A stretch of 64,000 nucleotides of DNA from Zelonia costaricensis (GCA_030849075.1 JASAOO010003512.1:1-64000); one strand, 5' to 3'. Shown: positions 43,227-53,034, counted from the stretch's first letter. Notes: generated from the sequence alone by a model not told the origin. Numbers and translations are program-made.

Positions 43227-44255
43227 TCAAATGCTCGTGTACTGGATGTTCGAACGCACGCAGGTGGTGCCGGAGAGGTGAGTGCCGAGGTCGGACGGCA
43301 TCGTGATGATGGCGCGGCCCTGCACGCCCACCGCCGCGGCGGCGTTGACCATCGCCTCCGCCACCATCTCCGCCTTGCGCTCGCCGGAGGGCTGCGACAG
43401 CAGGTCACCGCGGCGGCCCGGCACCAACGCGCACACGCTCGGGCCCGCGCCGGAGAGGAACGCGTAGACGGCCCCCGCCTCCCGGGCCGCCTTGGCACAC
43501 TCGTTGTAGTGCGGGTACAGCTTCGCAGAGCGCTGCTGCTCGTGCAGGTGGTCGCTGGCGTCCTTCAGCAAGCGCAGGTCGCCGGTGGAGAGGGCGAGGG
43601 TGAGGATGGCGGTGCCGGAGATGTTGTGAATGGCATCGCGCAGGGACACCGTCGTGGGCACGAGGTCGCGCGTGACGTTCGTGCTCGCCTTCATGAGCTT
43701 GTACGGCACGAAGAGGACGATGGACAGGTTTGGCGGGGTCGGCACGCGGTACGTCATGACGCTGCCGTCGTCCTTCTTGTAGCCGAGCTGAATGCCGCCG
43801 TAGATGGCCGGGGCGGCGTTGTCGGGGTGGCCCTCGATCTTGGAGATGACGGAGAGCAGTGCCTCGCTGTTCTGCGTCTCCATGGTGAGGCCGGAGAGCG
43901 TCATGCCGGCAACGAAGCCCGCAGCCGCGGCCGCCGAGGAGGAGCCGCAGCCGCAGCCGTACGGGATGTTGTTGTGCATCGTGAACTTGAGCGGCGGCAT
44001 GCTCTGCTTCGCGTACTCCTCGAAGGCGATGCGGCAGGTCTGCACGACCATGTTGTCCTCCCCGGTGCTGATGTGCTCATGGCCTTCGCCAGTGATGGTC
44101 ATCGAGAAGGTGTCAGCCACCTCGACGGTGAGCTCCATGAAGATGGACAGCGCCATGCCGAGGGTGTCGTAGGCGGGGCCCAGGTTTGCCGTCGTCGCTG
44201 GAACGCGAAGGCTGACCCGCTTGGGAAGCGGCGCGGCCGCGGAGGTGGCAGACAT
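43227..44255 (-). CDS. HSK: Homoserine kinase (GHMP kinase family)
   Basis: A 342-residue protein. The ATG at 44255 is used; a GTG one codon earlier is ignored. GHMP motifs are all present: RVPATTANLGPAYDTLGMAL at about 17-36; the phosphate-binding loop PYGCGCGSSSAAAA at 98-111 (consensus P-x3-G-x-G-S-S-A); GHPDNAAPAIYGG at about 145-158; and FLSGAGPSVCALVP near 267-280, the C-terminal Gly-rich motif. Known reaction: ATP-dependent phosphorylation of L-homoserine to O-phosphohomoserine, substrate of threonine synthase. Length is normal for the family. The enzyme has no mammalian counterpart. No threonine synthase gene is in the window. The cytosol is likely, since no targeting signal is seen. 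Confidence 0.95.
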   Translation of the reverse strand: MSATSAAAPLPKRVSLRVPATTANLGPAYDTLGMALSIFMELTVEVADTFSMTITGEGHEHISTGEDNMVVQTCRIAFEEYAKQSMPPLKFTMHNNIPYGCGCGSSSAAAAAGFVAGMTLSGLTMETQNSEALLSVISKIEGHPDNAAPAIYGGIQLGYKKDDGSVMTYRVPTPPNLSIVLFVPYKLMKASTNVTRDLVPTTVSLRDAIHNISGTAILTLALSTGDLRLLKDASDHLHEQQRSAKLYPHYNECAKAAREAGAVYAFLSGAGPSVCALVPGRRGDLLSQPSGERKAEMVAEAMVNAAAAVGVQGRAIITMPSDLGTHLSGTTCVRSNIQYTSI

Positions 44256-44438
44256 CACGGTGGCCTGGAGCGTGAGGGTGAACGTAAGAAGTGGGGAAAG
44301 GTGATCTCTGGGGATGACGCGAAGGGCAACGGGGAAGCCGCGGCGAGATGGGTGGCAAAAAGGAATAGCGAGGAGAAGACCACGAGGAGAGCGAGGAAGC
44401 TAGCTAAGTGGTGGTGCAAGAAGGGGGTATGATGATGA

Positions 44439-44458
44439 TGTGTGTGTGTGTGTGTGTG
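44439..44458. repeat. (TG)10 microsatellite
   Basis: Twenty bases of uninterrupted TG, upstream of homoserine kinase. Confidence 0.95.
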
Positions 44459-44671
44459 ACGGAGCGGAGTCAGGGGTGCAGTGCGGGTTGCATCTTCGCG
44501 GTGACACACACACACACACGCACACGCACAAAAGAGGCATGGGAAAGAGAGGGTGAGGATAGGGCGAGGTACGCGACAGCACTTCGAGAGTCGGTAGAGG
44601 TACCACGTCCATGGAACTGTCTTGCCGGACGTCAGCTCTGCAAAGTCTTCTGCCGAACCACACGTGAGGTA

Positions 44672-44796
44672 CAGCCAGCCTCCTGTGAGTGCAGCTAGCC
44701 TCCTGTGAGTGCAGCCAGCCTCCTGTGAGTGCAGCTAGCCTCCTGTGAGTGCAGCCAGCCTCCTGTGAGTGCAGCTAGCCTCCTGTGAGTGCAGCT
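44672..44796. repeat. 20-bp tandem repeat, about six copies, alternating C/T variant
   Basis: The unit TCCTGTGAGTGCAGCYAGCC starts at 44681, 44701, 44721, 44741, 44761 and 44781; the last copy is partial and half a unit precedes the first. The Y position reads (C), T, C, T, C, T, T. Copies are otherwise identical, so the array can be seen as a 40-bp dimer repeat. It is non-coding and lies about 415 bases above the homoserine kinase ATG in transcription order. Confidence 0.97.
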
Positions 44797-46938
44797 CGTC
44801 ACAAGGCAACGGGAGGTCGCACCGCTGCTGGTGGGTTTTCCAGTGAGGCTGCGCAGCAGCCCGGGAAGGCGGTGGCGGCACGGCGCCTCAAGCAGATCCA
44901 GCGAAGAGCGTCGTTCTGGCAGGAGAAAAGCGAGCCAAGCCAACCCACTCGCTTCTATTGTCAAGCCTCGTTACCCCGGCGCCGCGCTGCCTCTTCGCCA
45001 ACACCTTGTACGCACCCTCCGCGCGTTGGTGTTCGCGCCACTGCCGTGGTAGCGCCACCGCGTTACCCCGCTCCCATTCGTGTGCTTGCTGCTTCCATCG
45101 CTTGAGCACTCCTTTTTTTGTGTGTATCTTTCTTCGTGTTTTGAGTGTACCCACAGCGTTCCCAGTCCGTTAATTACAATTATGGTGAAGTAGCGAGCGC
45201 GGAGCGGTGTACGTACCCAACGCATCGACTCACACACACAGACAACACACACACACACACACACTCACACACTCACCAACAGGCGAACGCGAGCGCTGTC
45301 AAACACGCGCACACACAGCAGGGTCCCGACACGCGCTAACAGGCACCCGTACCGCTTCCCACACGCTGCCCGAGGCTTGTCTTCTCCGGGCCCTCCCCCC
45401 CCCTTTCCCTCTTTCACTCCGATACGCACGCCTCGACGCGCGCACCTCGCCCGTGTGGAGCAGCGCAGACGTTGAAAACGTCAGACGACGAGACACAAGA
45501 CGAGGGCGGCTACGCGAGCGGCGGAGACGGGCGGAAGGGGGGAGGCAGTGATTCCGCGAGGTTGGGTGAACTGCTGCAGGTAGGCACACCATATCAACAC
45601 AACCACGTACACGCACAAGCTGCTGCGCTCTACACGAGCCTACGGCCTTCCGCTGCGTCCGCCTGCCGTCCCAGTCTGCCGCGCCCTTAGCGCCGCCGAG
45701 GCTCATGAAGGTGCACTGGCAAGACACGGTATACGAGCAGAAAATGCTGAGGTGCGTCGGCCAAACAGGGAACTCACCAAACAAGAAAAGAAACTACGGA
45801 TGAGGATGCCCCCCTCCTCTTCGCCACTCTTTCGCCCCTTCAGTTGCAAGCCGCGCACACGGTGTTCTGGGTTTTTTTGTTTTCTTCTCGCTATGGCTGC
45901 AGCTTACACTGCCTCCGTCGCAGCGGAGTTGCCACGACAGAGGGTTACGCACACTGTTGATGGCGCATCTCACTTTCGCAAACTCCAGCACAACACTCTC
46001 GTGTACACGCCACACACACTCGGACACACACACACAATTACAGAACCGAGCCTCCGTTGGTTCAGTCCTTCCTTCTTCACTAAACGATGCGTCGCACCAC
46101 TCGATTCTCTTTTCCTCCCATTCCGGTCACCTTCGCGCCGTGCCGAGGTCGCCTCGACAGGATGCGATGGTTGACGGCGGTGTCGAGCCCGTGCTGACTC
46201 TACCCACCCTCCCCATCGGCTTTGAGCGTCCTTTTCTTCTCGCAGCACGCGTTGCTTCCACTTTCTCTTGTTGTGTTCCATGGAGATGGCTTCTTCGGGA
46301 GCATGCGAGAAGGGGGCATGATGCCTTGCCCCCCTCCCGCCCCCTCCCTCCCAACCCAACCCACCCGTTACCCTCTCTGTGAAGCCAACAAGCTCCACCA
46401 CTGGCACACTCACACAGTCGCACCAGAGCAGAGAAGCACGTGTGTCTGTGTAACAGCAGAAACAAGAATGCGAGGGGCGAGGTGGAGAAGGCGATGCAAA
46501 AACCGAACAAACACGACCGAAGCGGCGACCAGCAAAAAAAAAACGGACAGTGAACGGAAAAGACGAGTCGGTCAAGGAATAGCGAAACAGACGAGAAGAG
46601 GAGGCGCCCCTCCACGTCCTGTGTGCGTGCGAGTGTCCCCGTGCTCGAGACCAGCCAGCCCCGCCATTCCCCTTGGCGGCCGAGACGCCACCAGACCCGC
46701 GCGTACAGGGTGCCTCACCCGCAGACCGGTGCGCGTGTGCCTCTGCGTCCCGGGTAGGGGCACCGTCGGTGAAAGCGAGGCGAGCCGCACCAAAGGCAGA
46801 AGCTCGCTTCTGCCCTGCCACGGCCGAGGGGGTGGGGGTGCGGGTGTTGACGGCGGAGACCGCGAGAGTCGGGCGAGGGATGAGCGCAGGAGTGCCTCGC
46901 ACTCCTCGGCGGGCCCTTCACCGGCGGCGACCTCGCCC

Positions 46939-48015
46939 TTAGTCGCGCGAGCGCTGGCGGAAGACGCTCATCTTGACCTTGGACGCGCCAATCGTGGGCT
47001 GCGCCTTGCTGAGCTCGTCGAACACGTTCGCCTTCTCTGCGAAGTCCATGAAGACGAAACCCTTGGCCGAGTTGTTGCGCAGCGAGACGAGGTGGGTCGC
47101 CGAGGCACCGAGGGCGGCGCGGATCTCCTCGTCCGTGACGGCGCCCGTCGTGTTGAACATGAGACGGTCGCCCACGGCCTCGGGCGCCTTGCGCTCCCGC
47201 GGCGGAGGGCGCTTCGCCCCGGCAGCGGCAGCCGGGGCCGCCGCACCCGCCGCAGCCGCCGCAGCCGCAGCCGTGGGGGCCGCCGGCTCCGGCGCCGCCT
47301 TCTTGCCGCCCTCATGCGCCACGACGCGCACCGGCTTGTGCTCCGCCGACTTGACCGGGGCGCGGCTGACGAGGCTCGCCCAGCTCTTCGGCTTCCCGCT
47401 CGCCGCGGCCGGAGCGGGCTTGTCCTCGGCCTGCGGCTCCGCCGGGGCCGGTGTGGCGGCGGCGGCGGGGGTCGCGGCGACCTCCGGCTGCGCCTCCGCC
47501 TCGGACTGCGCGGGCTCCTCCACGGCGGGCACCGCCTTCGGCTCCGGCTCCGGCGCCGCGGGGGCCTCGGGCTGCACCACCTCCGGCTCCGGCTCCGGCT
47601 CCGGCGCGGCCGGCGGCTCGGGCACGACGGCCCCGACGCGGGCGATGACCTGGTGGCGGATGTAGAAGCCGTCCATGCCGTAGGTGTCCTGGAAGGACTC
47701 GAGGGTGGTGGCGATGTGGTAGTACTGCTGCAGGTCCCCGAAGGCGGTGAGGGTCATGAAGACGTTCACACCGCCGTAGAGCGGAGCCGCGTTGACGCTG
47801 TCGACGCGCAGGCGGCTGCCCTGCAGCGACGCGGCCCACTTCTGCACAGCATTCGGGATGTCGCCGTCCGTCACCTCGGAGATGCCGAGCTCGAAGTCGT
47901 TGATGGTGAGGGTGGAGTGGCGGCCGTACACCTCGGCGAAGCTCGCGACGTTTTTGGCCACGCGCTCGACGAAGTCCACCGTAAAGGCGTTCGCCACCTG
48001 CTGGGAGTTGGCCAT
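46939..48015 (-). CDS. NTF2-domain + RRM protein resembling G3BP / Rasputin
   Basis: A 358-residue protein from the ATG at 48015. The NTF2-like domain occupies about 1-125 (ANAFTVDFVERVAKNVASF, YGRHSTLTIND, NVFMTLTAFGDLQQYYHIATTLES, DGFYIRHQVIARVG). Then come a Pro/Glu/Ala-rich region (about 130-205, with Glu-Pro repeats), the string KPKSWASLVSRAP at about 206-218, an Ala/Pro-rich linker and an RRM-like domain (about 280-352: DRLMFNTTGAVTDEEIRAAL, then SAKGFVFMDFAEKANVFDEL). Known of the family: G3BP proteins nucleate stress granules and bind mRNA. Domain order and the SWASL motif match G3BP. There is no RGG tail after the RRM, unlike animal G3BP. Inferred: a cytoplasmic mRNP protein in organisms that regulate mainly after transcription. 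Confidence 0.85.
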   Translation of the reverse strand: MANSQQVANAFTVDFVERVAKNVASFAEVYGRHSTLTINDFELGISEVTDGDIPNAVQKWAASLQGSRLRVDSVNAAPLYGGVNVFMTLTAFGDLQQYYHIATTLESFQDTYGMDGFYIRHQVIARVGAVVPEPPAAPEPEPEPEVVQPEAPAAPEPEPKAVPAVEEPAQSEAEAQPEVAATPAAAATPAPAEPQAEDKPAPAAASGKPKSWASLVSRAPVKSAEHKPVRVVAHEGGKKAAPEPAAPTAAAAAAAAGAAAPAAAAGAKRPPPRERKAPEAVGDRLMFNTTGAVTDEEIRAALGASATHLVSLRNNSAKGFVFMDFAEKANVFDELSKAQPTIGASKVKMSVFRQRSRD

Positions 48016-49062
48016 CGTTTGGGAGGGGAGAGAGAGGAGGGGGGGTGAAGAGAGAGATGGAAGAATGGCCAATGCGGTGAAGATCCTGCAGCGGAGAAGC
48101 GACAGGAAGACCGATTCTTGCGTTAACCACGTCCAAGACTGTGATGCCGACACGGAGCACGAGCGAAGAGGCGCACACAGAAGGGGGGGGGCGGCGTGGA
48201 GGCTCAGCTGTTAAACAACGGCAGTAGAGAGAGAAAGAAGGCGAGAAGAGAGAGAGAGGGGAGGGAGGGGGGCGGAAAGGAATTCTGCGGTGGGGAGTGA
48301 GGGAGGGGCGTGTCGGGGTATGCGGCGAAGGGGGAGGGGGGGAAGTGTGAGGTGGGTGCCGTGGGAGAGGCGTCGGATCGTGCAATGTGTGCCAAGATGG
48401 ACAGAGGGGGACCAGGGAGTGGAGAGCAGAGAGCGCGTGGCATCAAGTGAGCGAGCAGAAGTGTCGCCCAGTGGCACAGAAAGCGACACGGACGCCCGCG
48501 CTAGCGTGATCACCTGCGAGCGCGAGATTTCTGTGTGCGTGTGTGAGCACTGCGGTCCGTGCCACTTTCCGCGCTGCTGATTTGCCTATTGCGTCACGTG
48601 CAGACAGAGGCAGGGGAGAGTGCGCGGGAACAAGCACGCACGTGATGGCGTCTCGCTCATTGGCGGAGGAGGAGGAAGAGGGGATGGCGGCAGCGGGAAA
48701 ACGACTACGCCCCCTCTCGTGCCAAGCACGGAGCGTGTGTGTGTGTGTGTGTGTGACGCCAATGGACTTCTCTTTTTGTTGGTTTTCGTTTCGCTCTGTG
48801 AGGGGCTGCGTCACGCTGCCCCGGCTCAAGGGCAGGTCAAACACATACGCGCCGTATACCGCAGTAGACCGCAGCGCAACACGCACGCCGAGGCTGCCAC
48901 AACAAGGGTCCCTCACCAGTCCTTCACACACAACACGGAGAAGAAAGCGCTTCGAGAAAACGGCGGGTGTCCCCCCCCCGCCCCTCTCCATCCGGGGGAG
49001 ATTGGCAGAGACGCGGCCCACATGTGTCACGCCCGCGAGCTGCAGCGCCTTGCACAGCGGTG
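48016..49062. other. Intergenic upstream of the G3BP-like gene
   Basis: No gene seen. The + strand 48020-48060 is strongly purine-rich (C/T-rich on -) directly above the ATG. A (GT)n array lies at 48735-48755 and a C run at 48971-48979. Confidence 0.55.
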
Positions 49063-50964
49063 TCACCGCTGCAGGTGTCCGGTGCGCTGGGCCGGCGAGG
49101 ACGGCGGGTCGTCGCGCAGCGCGCTTGCCGGGAGGCCCATGTTGCGCAGCATCGCCGTGCACAGCGCAACGCTACGCGAGTCGACGTGCGAGTTGCTGGA
49201 GCGGAGGAGGTGCAGTGCCCGCCGCATGCAGACCTCGTCACTCGATAGCGCCGCCTCCCGCAGCAAACGCACCCCGTGCTTCACGTCCACGGCGACACGG
49301 TGCGACACGTTCAGCTCGGCGACGCGCAGCGCAGCGCTGACGTCGTGCGCGTTCAACGCCACCGACATGGCCGCTCGCAGCCACATCGCATCCACCTGCA
49401 CACCGGCGTCCGCCATCTCGCGCTGCAGCGACGACAGACGTAGGGCCCCGTCCTCTGGCGCTGTCGCGGCGTACACCTCGAGCAGCGTTGCGTACGTGTG
49501 GCACGTTGGCGTGGCGTCGTAGCGAGGGTACAGGCGCAGCACCTGCTCCGCCCGTGCGCCCCCACCCACCAGCTCGCACGCGGCCAGAAGAAGGTCCAGC
49601 GTGATGGCCGACACCGGCACCGGCTCTCGCTCGTCCGCCTCCTCCGCCGTGAGCTTCTCCGCGACGAGCGACTGCGCCGGGTCCTCGACCTCGGTGGCCG
49701 CGACGAGCGGGGTGAGCGCGGCAACGACGTTGCGCACGGGGTCGGTGGACAGCAACGACAGTCGTCGGGCGTTGAGGAAGAGCTTGGGTCGCTCCCCAGG
49801 CCGATGATGCGGAGCCGGGACCGCCGTCTCGAGCACGCGCAGGGCCGCGCGCACGCGGCCAGCCTTGGTAAGCGCCTCCACGTACAGCAGCGCCGCGACC
49901 GGCTCGTTCTCCGGTGCGACAAGGGAGCAGCGGCGGTACTTGTCGATGTAGGCGCGCAGGTAGGCCGCGGCCTCGGCGTCGCCGTACTTGGCGCACTTCG
50001 CTAGCAGCCGGAACATGGTCGTCTCGTTCGTCAGCACCGGCTCCGCCGACGCCGGCGTCGAGGTGGGGGACGCTGTGGCCGGCTCGGCCGGTGGCAGCTG
50101 TCGCGCCTCCACGGCCCGCAGCGCCCCCACGACGGCCGAGGGCGGCGCCGACATGTTCATGGCGCACAGCAGCACGTATGGCAGCACCGTGGTGGCGGTC
50201 ACCCGCTCCGGGGCCACGCGGTAGAGCAGGTCGAAGCACTCCTGCAGCACCGCCGTGTCGTGGTGCACGCGCAGCAGTGTCTGGAAGCAGTGCTGCAGGC
50301 GGAGCGGGAGGAGCGGGTAGCGGGCGACGGCGCCGGCGTCGAGTACGACCTCCACGTCGTCACGAATGCCGGGCCACCACTCCACGCAGCTGTGGTGCCC
50401 GAGGCGGAGGTACAGCAGCAACATTGACAACTTCGTCACGACATCCGGTACAATGCCCTTGGCCCGCTGCAGCTCCACCAGGTTCTCGACCTCGTACTGG
50501 TTGAACGTGTCCGTCATGCTGATGGCGAGGAGGAAGACGTTGAAGAGCTCCACGGACGGTGTCCGGTCATCGAGCTCGAGCAGGCACTGCGTGAAGAGGA
50601 AACGCATCTCCTCCAGCTTCTGCAGGTCACAGAGCACCTTGAGCAGCAGCACCGTCATGGGCTCCACATCCTCGGACCGGCCGCAAAACTGCGTCAGCGG
50701 CTTGCCGGCCATGAGACCGGCGCCACCGCCGGCCGCGACATCCACACAGCTCACGGCACTGCCGCGACTTGTCGAGCTCGCGGCGGCGGCGGTTGCTGCG
50801 CTGGACTGGTACGCTTGGTAGAAGCGCTGGAACTGCCGGAACACTTCCGCCGCGGCAAGCAGGCCGCGCCCGTCGTGCTCGACAGCCTGCAGCACCACCT
50901 CGTACGGAGTGCGCGGTGCCGACCCAGCCGCGTGCGTCGCCAGCCAACACGAGAAGCGGCGCAT
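49063..50964 (-). CDS. PPR-like helical repeat protein, probably mitochondrial
   Basis: A 633-residue protein from the ATG at 50964. The first 20 residues (MRRFSCWLATHAAGSAPRTP) have Arg, Ser and Ala and no acidic residue, a plausible mitochondrial presequence. The rest is mostly helix pairs of about 35 residues with pentatricopeptide-like spacing, for example ELFNVFLLAISMTDTFNQYE at about 138-157, ITLDLLLAACELVGG near 452-466 and TYATLLEVYAA near 488-498. Two Ser/Thr/Ala/Pro-rich loops interrupt (about 50-70 and 290-310). Known of the family: PPR proteins bind organellar RNA and are numerous in trypanosomatid mitochondrial ribosomes and RNA processing. The repeats are degenerate, so this is a fold-level call. 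The RNA target is unknown. Confidence 0.65.
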   Translation of the reverse strand: MRRFSCWLATHAAGSAPRTPYEVVLQAVEHDGRGLLAAAEVFRQFQRFYQAYQSSAATAAAASSTSRGSAVSCVDVAAGGGAGLMAGKPLTQFCGRSEDVEPMTVLLLKVLCDLQKLEEMRFLFTQCLLELDDRTPSVELFNVFLLAISMTDTFNQYEVENLVELQRAKGIVPDVVTKLSMLLLYLRLGHHSCVEWWPGIRDDVEVVLDAGAVARYPLLPLRLQHCFQTLLRVHHDTAVLQECFDLLYRVAPERVTATTVLPYVLLCAMNMSAPPSAVVGALRAVEARQLPPAEPATASPTSTPASAEPVLTNETTMFRLLAKCAKYGDAEAAAYLRAYIDKYRRCSLVAPENEPVAALLYVEALTKAGRVRAALRVLETAVPAPHHRPGERPKLFLNARRLSLLSTDPVRNVVAALTPLVAATEVEDPAQSLVAEKLTAEEADEREPVPVSAITLDLLLAACELVGGGARAEQVLRLYPRYDATPTCHTYATLLEVYAATAPEDGALRLSSLQREMADAGVQVDAMWLRAAMSVALNAHDVSAALRVAELNVSHRVAVDVKHGVRLLREAALSSDEVCMRRALHLLRSSNSHVDSRSVALCTAMLRNMGLPASALRDDPPSSPAQRTGHLQR

Positions 50965-51836
50965 ACTAGTTCAACTCTACTGCGCCGCTCTGGGTTGTTG
51001 ATTTGTGGTCGTTTTCCTGTCCGAGTTTGCGTTGCTTCGCTGTGATGTGGGCATGGGTCGTGTAAAACAGGAGCCCAAGCAAATAGCGGGGAGGGAGAAA
51101 AAAAAGTGGGAAGCGGTGCATTCTGGTGCCTCTGTGGAAGCCGTTGCATCGCCTCGCGGCTTTCCGCGTTGAGTCTCCGCGTGCGCTCAACGGAAACGCA
51201 GTGCGGGACTTCTGCAGCCACGCGACGGCGCACCCGCCTCTGCGCACACCGCTGGTGCGGCAAGGAGACGCAGACTGGCGCTTTCTTGTGTGTGCCTCGC
51301 AGTTTCGCTTCCGCGTTGTGCGCATTCGTTGCTTGCGTTTAACGAAGAAGAAAAAATGGGCGCCAAGGCGTCTTATCGAAGCAGGCATTAGGCCTGTGTG
51401 TGTGTGTGCGTGTGCGTCTGCGTGTGTGTGTGTGTTGGGGCGTGGACGGCGGGGGGGGGGGGGGGGAATCGACTGGCCGGGAGCGAGGAGTGGGAGATGG
51501 CAGATCGGAGGAATGAGGGGGGGGGGACGGAGCAACGCCCCCGCCGTTGCACCTTCACCAGCCGGCACTGTCGTGCGTACAGGAGGAGAAACTACGAAAA
51601 GAAGTGCTTCCCCAACAGACGGGGGGAGGAGAAATCCACGCGCGTGAACGAGGCGCAGGGGCAACATGTGCATCGCCAGCGCGGTCACACGACGGCGCAC
51701 GGCGAGCGGCTTGAGGAAGGGGGGGGAGGTCGAGCTGCGGCGCTAGAGCTGCACCGGCCCGAGGAAACGCAGTGGACACGGGTGTGCGTGTGCACGGCTG
51801 GAGAGTCCCTGGAGTGCATGCCAATCCAAAGGTCTG
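50965..51836. other. Intergenic between AdoMetDC and the PPR-like gene
   Basis: No gene seen. A (TG)n/GT stretch lies at 51391-51434, followed by a G17 run at about 51449-51465 and another G run at 51518-51526. Confidence 0.55.
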
Positions 51837-52988
51837 CTAGCTGGCGCTCTTGTTGCCGTTCGTTGCAACTGCCGCCACCGCCGCGACCTTGGCCTCCTCC
51901 AGCGCCTCCGTCTTGACGTAGTTGAGCTTCATGGCCACGTAACCGGGGGCGAACTCGTTCGTGGTGCGGTGCAGGACGCTGTACTCGGGGTAGTACTCCG
52001 GCTCCACCCCGATCGCGTCGCCCTCGTTGTACGCCTTGCCCACGGCGCTCTCGGGGTCGAGGAAGACGATGACGGTGAAGCGCTGCGGCCGGAACACGCC
52101 GAGCACCTTGCGCATGCGGTCCGCGTAGTTGGCGGCTCGGCTGTTCGTCTCGTACGAAGCGAAGGAGCAGTGGTCCTCCGGGGTGATGTGCATCGTCTGG
52201 TACTCCTCGTCGCGGATGGCGTTGATGCTGTACCCGCACGGCTCGAACTGGAGGTCGTGCATGGTCCACGTGTCGTCGACGACCTTGTCCAGGTGCGTCG
52301 CAGCCCTGATCGCCGCCGTCTCGTCGCTCTTGGAGATGAAGCGGTCGCTGAACCAGTGCTTCGTCTGCTCCTTGTCCAGGCCGTACATGGTCATACTGAG
52401 CTGCGTGTCGTCCTCGGAGCTGCACGGCCGGATGATGTCGTCGTAGCAGAAGAGGAAGTAGTGGTCACTGTCCACCGGGCCGAAGATGTACGGCTTACCA
52501 GTTGGGAAGTGCTGCTTCAGCGTCGTAAACTCGTCGGCGAGGGACGTGTGCGGGCCCTTCTGCTCCCACGGGAAGGAGTAGTTCTTGTGCATGAACGAGA
52601 CCCATTCAAGCTCGCCACGCACGGCGCTGATGGCCTCGATGATCTTGGGAATGCTGTTCAGCAGCGTCGTCGTGCCGCACGTCATGAGAATGATGCGGTT
52701 CTTCATCACGAAGAGGGAGCTCTCGGTGAGGACGTAGCTCTTGATAAAGTCGTTGGCCTGCCGCGACACAATCTGGGCGTTGAGAGAGCCGACCACCTCG
52801 ACCCAGACGCTGTCGTCGAGACTGCGCAGCCCGTCAACGTGCGTCTCGGGAGTGAAGCGCAGAATTACTTCGAGCCGCTTCTCCGGCCCCTCGAAGCTGA
52901 AGCCCTGCTCGGGGTTGTAGCCCTTCATCGACCCCCACATCGCCATGAGCGTGAGGGGATCCTTCGTGGTGGGCGACGAGACGCTCAT
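51837..52988 (-). CDS. AdoMetDC: S-adenosylmethionine decarboxylase proenzyme
   Basis: A 383-residue protein from the ATG at 52988. The self-cleavage site is YVLTESSLFV: cleavage between Glu89 and Ser90 would give the pyruvoyl group from Ser90 at the start of the alpha chain. The conserved catalytic Cys is Cys104 in MTCGTT, 14 residues on, as in the human enzyme (Ser68/Cys82). The N-terminal EGPEKRLEV and C-terminal Glu/Tyr-rich YYPEYS segments also match. Known reaction: AdoMet to decarboxylated AdoMet, the aminopropyl donor for spermidine and so for trypanothione. In trypanosomatids the enzyme is strongly stimulated by an inactive paralogue, prozyme. The processing serine shows that this copy is the catalytic one; no prozyme lies in the window. 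Confidence 0.97.
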   Translation of the reverse strand: MSVSSPTTKDPLTLMAMWGSMKGYNPEQGFSFEGPEKRLEVILRFTPETHVDGLRSLDDSVWVEVVGSLNAQIVSRQANDFIKSYVLTESSLFVMKNRIILMTCGTTTLLNSIPKIIEAISAVRGELEWVSFMHKNYSFPWEQKGPHTSLADEFTTLKQHFPTGKPYIFGPVDSDHYFLFCYDDIIRPCSSEDDTQLSMTMYGLDKEQTKHWFSDRFISKSDETAAIRAATHLDKVVDDTWTMHDLQFEPCGYSINAIRDEEYQTMHITPEDHCSFASYETNSRAANYADRMRKVLGVFRPQRFTVIVFLDPESAVGKAYNEGDAIGVEPEYYPEYSVLHRTTNEFAPGYVAMKLNYVKTEALEEAKVAAVAAVATNGNKSAS

Positions 52989-53034
52989 GGCGGCGTGCGA
53001 TACGTAAGGGCCGGTACGGTAAAGGATGTAAGTG

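Larger units (their letters stand above)
44256..46938. other. Intergenic between homoserine kinase and G3BP-like gene
   Basis: 2.7 kb without a gene. A (TG)10 array lies at 44439-44458, a 20-bp tandem repeat at 44672-44796, a more complex island at about 44797-45170 and CA arrays at 45233-45275. Unlike the other intergenic regions, parts of 45340-46390 are pyrimidine-rich on the + strand. It holds the homoserine kinase leader and the 3' untranslated region of the NTF2/RRM gene. Confidence 0.6.

Noticed and set aside
46222..48048. 608-codon open frame on +
   Set aside because: Antisense shadow of the NTF2/RRM gene with a low-complexity lead-in.
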